The position numbers and the translations under genes were made by a program. From NCBI GenBank assembly GCA_900754605.1, contig CAAEDK010000292.1:1-6892 (forward strand): a stretch of DNA of 6,892 nucleotides. Direction: 5' to 3'. The stretch is from an uncultured Oscillospiraceae bacterium. GTDB taxonomy: Bacteria; Bacillota_A; Clostridia; Oscillospirales; Oscillospiraceae. The notes beneath the pieces are model-generated. The model ran no database searches. It saw only the letters and a program-made list of their open reading frames with translations, and was not told where the DNA came from. Shown in pieces: positions 1 through 5,251 of this stretch (the first letter of the stretch is position 1; each line of letters starts with the position of its first letter).

Positions 1-129
1 AAGCGGACGCCCCTGATTGAGGTGCAGCAATGGCTGGGACACAGTACGCTGTCCACAACGGCAGACCTGTATGCCCACCTGGAATATGAGACAAAACTGG
101 CCAGCGCACAGACGCTGAAAAAAATTTAG
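1..129 (+). CDS. Tyrosine recombinase/integrase, C-terminal end (partial)
   Basis: The first 42 codons of the window, read in frame 1 to the TAG at 127-129, are the C-terminal end of a tyrosine recombinase; the rest lies outside the window. The stretch reads WLGHSTLSTTADLYAHL. It carries the conserved LGH histidine (visible residue 14) and, ten residues later, the tyrosine (visible residue 24) that in this family attacks DNA and forms the 3'-phosphotyrosyl link. The upstream catalytic arginines cannot be seen. Enzymes of this type integrate and excise phages, conjugative elements and genomic islands. The stop lies 15 bases before the next start, whose ribosome binding site sits in that gap, so the two genes are probably co-transcribed. 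I am confident of the family but cannot say whether the whole gene is intact. Confidence 0.9.
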   Translation, partial: KRTPLIEVQQWLGHSTLSTTADLYAHLEYETKLASAQTLKKI

Positions 130-144
130 CTGGAGGAATATGCC

Positions 145-444
145 ATGACGATTCATGGGATTTTGAAAAGCCTGTCGGCGAAGGAGCTGGCACTCACCAA
201 ACGGTATTACGAGAGCATCCAGCGCTTTGAAGTCCAGCCCAGCGATACCTATGAATTTGATGCGGAATTCCCCGCCGAAGACGGGGAGCGCATCATCGCG
301 GAGATCACGTTGGACGAAAACGCGGAGATAGAGGATCTGTATTGTACCTGCGGCGCTGGAAACCTGTGTGTTCACCTTGCGGCAATGATGTTTGATATGG
401 TCGAGAGGGATACCATCCGTCTGTCGGAACAGGAGAACAAATAA
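145..444 (+). CDS. Small SWIM zinc-finger protein (99 aa)
   Basis: This is a 99-residue acidic protein. Residues 67-77 read CTCGAGNLCVH, giving C67-x-C69-x5-C75-x-H77, the SWIM zinc-binding pattern (CxCxnCxH). SWIM domains are known as DNA- or protein-binding modules, usually inside much larger proteins such as SNF2 helicase partners or transposase-like proteins. Here the motif stands almost alone, after an N-terminal region (about residues 1-60) that I do not recognise. The ATG at 145 has GGAGG at 132-136 with an 8-base gap, which supports this start. The gene follows the integrase by 15 bases, so an accessory role in recombination or regulation of the element is possible but inferred only from position. 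It could also be the remnant of a longer SWIM protein, although the good start signal argues for an intact small gene. Confidence 0.8.
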   Translation: MTIHGILKSLSAKELALTKRYYESIQRFEVQPSDTYEFDAEFPAEDGERIIAEITLDENAEIEDLYCTCGAGNLCVHLAAMMFDMVERDTIRLSEQENK

Positions 445-449
445 ACCAA

Positions 450-510
450 TTGCAAAGAGTTAAGTCGAGAAAAATCATATTTCAACATATTTTTCTTGAC
501 TTAACTGCAA
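450..510. repeat. Long A+T-rich inverted repeat (possible operator or terminator)
   Basis: The arms 459-475 (GTTAAGTCGAGAAAAAT) and 489-505 (ATTTTTCTTGACTTAAC) are complementary over 17 positions. The only exception is 467/497, which would be a G-U pair in RNA. The loop is 13 bases (476-488). Outside the arms, TTGCA (450-454) and TGCAA (506-510) can also pair across an asymmetric 4-base bulge. TGCAAA also occurs as a direct repeat at 451-456 and 506-511. The right arm contains the -35 box of the promoter for the downstream ATPase gene, so an operator role is possible. The element begins 5 bases after the SWIM gene stop, so it could instead end that transcript, but no run of T follows it. The structure is certain; the function is open. 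Confidence 0.75.
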
Positions 511-524
511 ATCAAAGATATGCT
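496..524 (+). promoter_or_regulatory. Sigma-A-type promoter of the DUF4143 ATPase gene
   Basis: TTGACT (496-501) is separated by exactly 17 bases from TATGCT (519-524). The first matches the -35 consensus at five of six positions and the second matches the -10 consensus at four of six. Transcription would start near 531, leaving a leader of only about 14 bases that still contains the ribosome binding site at 533-539. The -35 box is inside the right arm of the inverted repeat at 450-510, so a protein bound there would be expected to block this promoter. This is read from the sequence and not tested. Confidence 0.5.
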
Positions 525-532
525 GTACTCGT

Positions 533-539
533 GAGGTGA
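533..539 (+). promoter_or_regulatory. Ribosome binding site deciding the GTG545 start
   Basis: GAGGTGA matches the complement of the 16S rRNA 3' end and lies 5 bases before GTG at 545. The in-frame GTG at 536 lies inside this motif and would have no usable site of its own, so 545 is preferred. Confidence 0.65.
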
Positions 540-544
540 GGAAT

Positions 545-1837
545 GTGAAGCGCAAGATCGAGGAACAGCTGCTTGCCTGGAAACAAAAGACTTCCGACCG
601 TTTGCCGCTGATCGTCAACGGCGCCCGGCAGGTGGGAAAGACTTATATCCTCCGCAAGTTCGGAGAGGAGCAGTTCAGCAACGTTGTCTATATCAATCTG
701 GAGACGAATCTGACGGTGGCCTCCTATTTTGATGAGAATATCCAGCCGGAGCGCCTGCTGCGGTATCTGGAGGCTTCCACCGGCGAGCACATTATCCCCG
801 GTGAAACGCTGATTATCTTCGATGAGATCCAGTCCTGTGAGCGGGCGCTGACGGCGCTGAAATACTTCTGCGAGGAGACGCCTGAATTTCGTGTTGCCGC
901 TGCGGGCAGCCTGCTGGGCGTGGCCATCAACCGGCAGAAATATTCTTTCCCGGTAGGCAAGGTGGAGACCATCACCCTCTATCCGCTGGATTTCGAGGAA
1001 TATCTCTGGGCCAGGGGCAAGGAATTCCTCTGCAGGGAAATCCGGGCCTCCTATGAGTCCATGGAGCCACTGCCAGACGCACTGCATCAGGAGGCTGTCG
1101 AGCTGTATCGGGAGTATCTGCTCATCGGCGGTATGCCGGCCTGCATCAATGCCTTTTTGAAACGAGGGAGCTTTCTGGATGTGCCGCTGGTGCAAAGTGA
1201 GATTTTGGACAACTACATTGCGGATATGGCCAAATACGCCAGCAACGCCGACAGCATGAAGATCCGAGCCTGCTACAATTCCATTCCGGCGCAGCTGGCC
1301 AAGGACAACAAGAAGTTCCAATACAAGGTGGTGCAGAAGGGCGGCAGCGCCACGCTGTTCGGGGCCTCTATCGAGTGGCTGAATCTGGCGGGCGTGGTGC
1401 TGAAATGCCAGCGCATCAATCAGGCCTTTGAACCCATTGCTGTCTACGCAGACCTCTCCGCCTTCAAACTTTACATGGGCGATGTGGGGCTGCTGACGAT
1501 GAAATCCGGGATCTCTCAGCAGACGGTGCTCTCCGGTGAAGGGAATACCTTCATGGGGGCTCTTACCGAGAACTATGTGGCTCAGCAACTGGCCGCCAAG
1601 GGGTATGATCTGTACTATTGGGAGAGCAGCAGCACCGCGGAGCTGGATTTTGTGCTGCAGAAGGGCAGTCAGATCATTGGTGTTGAGGTCAAAAAAGGAG
1701 AGCACGTCCGCTCCCGCAGCCTCAGCGTCTTTGTGAGCAACTATAAGCCTGCCTACTCCATCCGGCTGTCGCTGAAGAACTTTGGAGAGAAGGATGGATT
1801 GAAGGCCATTCCTCTATATGCGGTATTTTGTGTTTGA
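545..1837 (+). CDS. AAA_14/DUF4143-type P-loop ATPase
   Basis: A 430-residue protein that matches the common prokaryotic family combining an AAA-like ATPase domain (AAA_14) with a C-terminal DUF4143 domain. From GTG545, residues 26-33 read GARQVGKT (Walker A), residues 89-94 read LIIFDE (Walker B), and AAGSLLG near residues 119-125 fits the sensor-1 strand. YPLDFEEYLW near 146-155 is also typical of the family. The C-terminal part contains AELDFVLQKG followed by GVEVKKGE, a D...ExK arrangement like the restriction-endonuclease-like fold proposed for DUF4143. The opening MKRKIEEQLLAWK resembles family starts, which supports 545 over the upstream GTG at 536. Length is normal and no frameshift is seen. 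The biological role of these ATPases is largely unknown and they often occur in mobile or defence regions. It has its own promoter, and 109 bases separate it from the FRG gene. Whether it works with that pair is unproven. Confidence 0.9.
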   Translation: MKRKIEEQLLAWKQKTSDRLPLIVNGARQVGKTYILRKFGEEQFSNVVYINLETNLTVASYFDENIQPERLLRYLEASTGEHIIPGETLIIFDEIQSCERALTALKYFCEETPEFRVAAAGSLLGVAINRQKYSFPVGKVETITLYPLDFEEYLWARGKEFLCREIRASYESMEPLPDALHQEAVELYREYLLIGGMPACINAFLKRGSFLDVPLVQSEILDNYIADMAKYASNADSMKIRACYNSIPAQLAKDNKKFQYKVVQKGGSATLFGASIEWLNLAGVVLKCQRINQAFEPIAVYADLSAFKLYMGDVGLLTMKSGISQQTVLSGEGNTFMGALTENYVAQQLAAKGYDLYYWESSSTAELDFVLQKGSQIIGVEVKKGEHVRSRSLSVFVSNYKPAYSIRLSLKNFGEKDGLKAIPLYAVFCV

Positions 1838-1904
1838 AGATGCTGCGTGGAAAAGTGAAGTAATTTACAGATAACAAGATCGACTGTATTTTGATTATTT
1901 GTGA

Positions 1905-1913
1905 TGTTAAAAT
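1905..1913 (+). promoter_or_regulatory. Extended -10 promoter for the FRG-AIPR unit
   Basis: TGTTAAAAT fits the extended -10 form TGnTATAAT with one mismatch in the hexamer. No good -35 box lies 17 bases upstream (TGTATT at 1885-1890 is weak), which is tolerated by extended -10 promoters. Transcription would start near 1920, giving a short leader before the ribosome binding site at 1928-1941. The 109-base gap shows no convincing terminator, so readthrough from the ATPase gene is also possible. Confidence 0.4.
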
Positions 1914-1927
1914 AGAAACATCAGTAT

Positions 1928-1941
1928 AGAAAGGCCGGTGA
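1928..1941 (+). promoter_or_regulatory. Ribosome binding site deciding the TTG1947 start
   Basis: AGAAAGGCCGGTGA reproduces the extended Shine-Dalgarno consensus AGAAAGGAGGTGA apart from the central bases. GGTGA ends 5 bases before TTG1947. The in-frame GTG at 1938 lies within the motif, only 3 bases after AGAAAGG, which is too close for normal initiation. The start is therefore placed at 1947, though 1938 cannot be excluded. Confidence 0.5.
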
Positions 1942-1946
1942 GACAT

Positions 1947-3011
1947 TTGGACGGTCCAGTCAAATCTATTTCGGAGTATATCTCTGCGGTAGAAGAAACC
2001 ATCAAGCATGCGAAGTCAAGCGATTCCGTGGTGGTGTTCCGTGGGGAATCTAAGGTTTATGATACCCCATGCCAGCCCACTATTTTTCGGACGCAACTCT
2101 CCAAGTCAGATAAGTTCTTTGAAAAGAATCTGTTTGAGGAGATGTCTGCTAATCATCTGACAAACGGTAAAACCTACCTTGAAATTGCGATTGATGCGCA
2201 GCACGGCGGATTCCCAAGCAGATTATTGGATGTGACCTATAACTGCCTGGCTGCACTGTACTTTGCTGTGACCCCTTACTATACCAAGGAAGAAACCAGC
2301 GGTGACAGCGAGGACGGTATGGTGTATATCTTCTTTTTGGAGGATTTGTATTGCCCCACCGGCAACAACATCAATGAGGCATATAATGCGTGCATCAACC
2401 ATGAAGCAGATTGGTTTAGTGGCCAAGAATTGTTCCAGAAAAATCACAAATTGATTGACCACATCAAGAAGAACCCGCGTATCATAGCGCAGCAAGGAGC
2501 TTTCATCCTGTTTCAAGGCGAGCGGCTCAGTTCCTTCCCCAATTACCGCTATGAAGCAATTAAAATTGATAAGAATGCAAAGGTACAGCTGCGAAACGAC
2601 CTACGCCTCTATTTCGGCATACACACAGGTTCCATTTATCCAGAGGAATTTAATCTTGTCAGCGAAATGATTCGGAAAAGTGAGCGGGTTTCTTCAGAGT
2701 CATTTTCTCTGGAAGGCGAAATGAACTTGATCTTCCACAACATCAAACGGTTGACAGAACATTATTTGGATACAATCGAACTGGCAGAGGAAACGGAGTA
2801 TCAGAAGCTCGTTGAGGAAATCGAAGATGAGCTTATGGATTATCACCTGCGGATGAAAGCGTTTCTAGAAAACCAGAAACCCGAAAAATCCAAAGAGTGG
2901 GAGGACCAATTCAACAAGTTGATCGTTCAATTTGCCGATGAGGCGGAACTCCTGATGGATGGGCACCCAGAATTTAAAGTAAAGATTTGCCGAAATGAAT
3001 TACAATTGTAA
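1947..3011 (+). CDS. FRG-domain protein, putative defence component
   Basis: A 354-residue protein with the hallmarks of the FRG family (named after its Phe-Arg-Gly motif). Residues 30-34 read VFRGE. The stretch QHGGFPSRLLDVT, continuing to CLAALYFA (about residues 85-107), is the central conserved block. RIIAQQGAFILF (178-189) is the later block, followed by LYFGIHTGSIYP around 221-232. The last 100 or so residues (about 250-354) are charged and probably helical and lie beyond the recognisable FRG core. The biochemical activity of FRG is not established, so none is assigned. No signal peptide or membrane segment is seen, which suggests a cytoplasmic protein. Only 42 bases separate its stop from the AIPR start, with no terminator between, so the two are very likely one transcript. 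The start is TTG1947 or less likely GTG1938. Confidence 0.88.
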   Translation: MDGPVKSISEYISAVEETIKHAKSSDSVVVFRGESKVYDTPCQPTIFRTQLSKSDKFFEKNLFEEMSANHLTNGKTYLEIAIDAQHGGFPSRLLDVTYNCLAALYFAVTPYYTKEETSGDSEDGMVYIFFLEDLYCPTGNNINEAYNACINHEADWFSGQELFQKNHKLIDHIKKNPRIIAQQGAFILFQGERLSSFPNYRYEAIKIDKNAKVQLRNDLRLYFGIHTGSIYPEEFNLVSEMIRKSERVSSESFSLEGEMNLIFHNIKRLTEHYLDTIELAEETEYQKLVEEIEDELMDYHLRMKAFLENQKPEKSKEWEDQFNKLIVQFADEAELLMDGHPEFKVKICRNELQL

Positions 3012-3038
3012 TCCGGAAAATAGAAAGCTTCAATAGAG

Positions 3039-3048
3039 AGAAAGGTGG
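3039..3048 (+). promoter_or_regulatory. Ribosome binding site deciding the ATG3054 start
   Basis: AGAAAGGTGG lies just before ATG3054, with AAAGG ending 8 bases from the start. An in-frame GTG at 3045 overlaps this motif and is unlikely to be used, so the ATG is chosen. Confidence 0.65.
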
Positions 3049-3053
3049 AGCGT

Positions 3054-4859
3054 ATGCAACAGATAACCAACAAAGATTATGACATGGTATCTGAATTGAT
3101 CCGAGATTTTCTGGAGGAAATGGAATTCGCCCCATTTGGAGAGCTTCCAACCGCCAAAAATATTGTGAAGGAACTAAAACGCTGCAAGTATTTTGAAAAC
3201 GGAATCACCGCACAGCAGTTGGGATGTGCGGAAGAAAGTACGCAGGCTGTTTTTATTTATTTTGATGAAAGCAAGCCAGTTGAGGAACAGTTTAAGCGCA
3301 TTATGGGGAACCCGCAGGAAGCCGGCTCGCCTGTGGAATGTTATTTTGTGATCTTTGTGAAAACCATAGAAGCAAAGCAGAAGGTGGAAGCCTTAAAAGC
3401 AGGCATCATGTCCCAGGCCAAGGAGTGGTTGAGGAATCGAAAAGAGGGATCCCAAAAATCAAAAATACGCTTTTGCACGCTGCACGCTCCTATGGGGGCA
3501 GAAAAAAACTTTTCCGTTACAATTAAAAGCAGAATCCGTGCCTTGGAGTATTGCCCTGAGACAGTAAATGCGGCTAAGATTAGCTCCCGTGTGTATGTGG
3601 CGAAACTCTTTGATATTGTTGCCCTCTATAACCATATAGGGACGGAACTGTTTGCACGCAATGTCCGATACCACATAGCGGACGCTTTAAATGTAGAATC
3701 GGAGATTCAAGAAACATTGGAGGCCTATCCGGAGGACTTTTTCAATTCCAATAACGGCGTTGCGATTCAACTTAAAAAGCGCGAGGATCTGGATACAAGA
3801 GATGAATACGCCGTCCAGCTGAACTACTCCCAAAGGGGAGAGCTTTCCATCATAAATGGTGCACAGACGATTTCGGCGGCAGCAGACTTCTTTTTCCAAC
3901 AGGCGGCCGAAGAAAATACAAAGAGATTTATTGAGAGAGCCAAAAGGAATGCATGGGTCTTATTACGTGTTTTTTATCCTGAAAACAGTGCCTGCAAAGA
4001 CTGCGGGGCTATGTTTGACAGAATCAGCATCTCATTGAACCGACAAAAACCGATCAGTCCTATGGATATTGGATACACCTGCCCGGCAGTGAACCAGATC
4101 AATGCGCTGTATAAGCAAAATAGAAATAACCCATATTATTTCAAGCTCTTGAAACGCGGCCAAGATGATCTGGGCCGATTCCAATATCAACTTGCGGATT
4201 TTGGGCGCATGGTGAAGGCTTATTATTACAATGAACCTTCAAAGGCGCGGTCTGACACGACTCAGAATATTATCCGATACAATGAGTTCTCCGATGATTC
4301 CAGTGAATCTGAAAACAAGATGGACACCATATATGCTCCTTTTGGAGATTATTCCACGCAGGAAGAGAAGGAAAAGCTCTTTATGACGTGGTACAGCCCA
4401 ATGAACTTCGCCATTGAAATTGCCAGGATTTATAGTCAAATGGAGAAGCAGTGTCGCAAAGATAGCGACTGTGAGGCGAACAAACTGGCGGTACTTGGAA
4501 ACGGAAAGTATTTTTTTGTGGCCTATGTGGTCAATATGCTGAATCGCACTGCTGACAGTGCAGCTCCAAGCCCTTCCTTCGAGAATTTCCATTGTGACGC
4601 TGACAAGGTAAAATCTGTGGAAGACCGCGTGGCCAAGCTTGTTTTGCAATATGCAGATCTGGCGGCCCAATTTGCTAAAAAATATCTGAACACCGCAGAT
4701 CCGGAGCGGAACACACTGAATTCAAATGACTTTAAAACCCAAACTCTTTATGAAAAATGGTGTGCGTACGCAAAGGTAGACGCCGATGTTCTGGCCTGGA
4801 ATGCAGCCATGAAAGCGGCGCTTGATCCGGATGGTGGCAATGAATATGAGACCCTATAA
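3054..4859 (+). CDS. AIPR-family abortive infection phage resistance protein
   Basis: A 601-residue protein recognised as AIPR (abortive infection phage resistance family) by its signature blocks. These are LFARNVRYH (about residues 199-207), FFNSNNGVAI (229-238), SIINGAQT (265-272) and ISISLNRQKPI (324-334). A later block, LGNGKYFFVAY (about 481-491), also resembles the family's C-terminal half. The first 150 or so residues are variable and I do not recognise them. C314 and C317 form a CxxC pair, with further cysteines downstream, but a metal site is only a guess. Members are linked by name and genomic setting to phage exclusion; the reaction they perform is not something the sequence reveals. 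The gene follows the FRG gene by 42 bases and is followed by a strong terminator, so it is the last gene of the unit. The frame is intact and the length typical. The product is probably cytoplasmic. Confidence 0.9.
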   Translation: MQQITNKDYDMVSELIRDFLEEMEFAPFGELPTAKNIVKELKRCKYFENGITAQQLGCAEESTQAVFIYFDESKPVEEQFKRIMGNPQEAGSPVECYFVIFVKTIEAKQKVEALKAGIMSQAKEWLRNRKEGSQKSKIRFCTLHAPMGAEKNFSVTIKSRIRALEYCPETVNAAKISSRVYVAKLFDIVALYNHIGTELFARNVRYHIADALNVESEIQETLEAYPEDFFNSNNGVAIQLKKREDLDTRDEYAVQLNYSQRGELSIINGAQTISAAADFFFQQAAEENTKRFIERAKRNAWVLLRVFYPENSACKDCGAMFDRISISLNRQKPISPMDIGYTCPAVNQINALYKQNRNNPYYFKLLKRGQDDLGRFQYQLADFGRMVKAYYYNEPSKARSDTTQNIIRYNEFSDDSSESENKMDTIYAPFGDYSTQEEKEKLFMTWYSPMNFAIEIARIYSQMEKQCRKDSDCEANKLAVLGNGKYFFVAYVVNMLNRTADSAAPSPSFENFHCDADKVKSVEDRVAKLVLQYADLAAQFAKKYLNTADPERNTLNSNDFKTQTLYEKWCAYAKVDADVLAWNAAMKAALDPDGGNEYETL

Positions 4860-4942
4860 TACATAAAAGGAATCTCTTTTCGTAAAGCGCCGTGCGATAC
4901 ACACTTGTTGACAGCTATATACATTTCGCCAAAAAGCATCTA

Positions 4943-4978
4943 AAAAAGCAGGTGTACGCTCTTGTACATCTGCTTTTT
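4943..4978. terminator. Bidirectional intrinsic terminator after the AIPR gene
   Basis: The arms 4943-4957 (AAAAAGCAGGTGTAC) and 4964-4978 (GTACATCTGCTTTTT) pair at all 15 positions, one of them a G-U pair (4952/4969), around the 6-base loop GCTCTT. The five A on the left and five T on the right would let it act in both directions. It lies 83 bases beyond the AIPR stop and closes the FRG-AIPR unit. Confidence 0.85.
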
Positions 4979-5023
4979 CATATCCTAAGCTAATCGTTCA
5001 TAGAATTCCCTGGAGGCGATTTT

Positions 5024-5140
5024 ATGAAAGACCCTACCTTTATCCTAACGGAACAGCATCCACCCAAAGATCCGATCCTTACCAGCATCCTGATCCAAAA
5101 AGTCATCACTGCCTGGCTTACAAAAGAACTCACCAAATGA
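5024..5140 (+). CDS. Hypothetical small protein, 38 residues
   Basis: A short ORF that starts MKDPTFILTEQHPPKDP and ends KELTK. ATG5024 is preceded by GGAGG (5012-5016) with a 7-base gap, as good a ribosome binding site as any in the window. The stop codon TGA (5138-5140) touches the base of a strong hairpin, so the ORF and the hairpin look like a complete small gene. The middle (ILTSILIQKVITAWL) is rather hydrophobic but too short and mixed to call a membrane segment. I do not recognise the family. It sits between the defence unit and the serine recombinase. It could be a small regulator or accessory of the recombinase, or a leader peptide whose translation affects the hairpin that follows. 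Both are inferences from position. Confidence 0.55.
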   Translation: MKDPTFILTEQHPPKDPILTSILIQKVITAWLTKELTK

Positions 5141-5171
5141 TCCCTGCGCTGCGTTTTTGCGGCGCAGGGAT
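5140..5171 (+). terminator. Terminator-like hairpin after the small ORF
   Basis: ATCCCTGCGC (5140-5149) pairs perfectly with GCGCAGGGAT (5162-5171). Inside it, TGC (5150-5152) pairs with GCG (5159-5161) through one G-U pair, leaving the loop GTTTTT. The stem is strong and G+C-rich, but the T run after it is weak (TTCAAATAATTT). It could therefore be an imperfect terminator or an attenuator in front of the recombinase gene. Confidence 0.65.
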
Positions 5172-5184
5172 TTCAAATAATTTC

Positions 5185-5214
5185 TTGCCGCATAGCTGCT
5201 CTCAGTGTTAAGAT
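5185..5214 (+). promoter_or_regulatory. Possible promoter of the serine recombinase gene
   Basis: TTGCCG (5185-5190) is followed after 18 bases by TAAGAT (5209-5214), which has an upstream TG at 5206-5207 and so forms an extended -10. Each hexamer matches the consensus at four of six positions. The expected start near 5221 would leave about 30 bases of leader. Confidence 0.35.
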
Positions 5215-5230
5215 GTAACTGAGCAGTTAC
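5196..5230 (+). other. Alternative overlapping hairpins in the recombinase leader
   Basis: CTGCTC plus AGT (5196-5206, with two bulged bases) can pair with ACTGAGCAG (5218-5226). Alternatively GTAACT (5215-5220) pairs perfectly with AGTTAC (5225-5230) around the loop GAGC. The two structures share bases and exclude each other. The second ends 7 bases before the AGGAGGTG ribosome binding site. Regulation of expression is possible but not shown. Confidence 0.35.
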
Positions 5231-5237
5231 GCCTTTT

Positions 5238-5245
5238 AGGAGGTG
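5238..5245 (+). promoter_or_regulatory. Strong ribosome binding site before a non-standard start
   Basis: AGGAGGTG is a near-complete match to the Shine-Dalgarno consensus. GGAGG ends at 5243, 8 bases before ATT at 5252, the only candidate start in the recombinase frame at the right distance. An in-frame TGA at 5246-5248 bars any earlier start. Confidence 0.7.
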
Positions 5246-5251
5246 TGACAT

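Noticed and set aside
459..505. Inverted repeat as a definite intrinsic terminator of the SWIM gene
   Set aside because: The stem is A+T-rich and followed by TGCAAATC instead of a T run, so termination is possible but not the best-supported reading.
459..505. Inverted repeat as a XerC/XerD-type dif site or integrase core site
   Set aside because: The 17-base arms and 13-base centre do not fit the usual 11-6-11 layout, and the sequence does not resemble a dif core.
512..1705. 397-codon open frame on the minus strand opposite the ATPase gene
   Set aside because: It is the antisense shadow of a gene with clear Walker motifs. Its translation is low in recognisable motifs, and no ribosome binding site supports it.
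4908..4913. Perfect TTGACA as a -35 box after the AIPR gene
   Set aside because: The position 17 bases downstream reads AAAAAG, not a -10 box, and any transcript would run straight into the terminator at 4943-4978.
5001..5006. TAGAAT as a -10 box for the 38-residue ORF
   Set aside because: No -35 box lies at the right distance, and transcription would start inside the ribosome binding site at 5012-5016.
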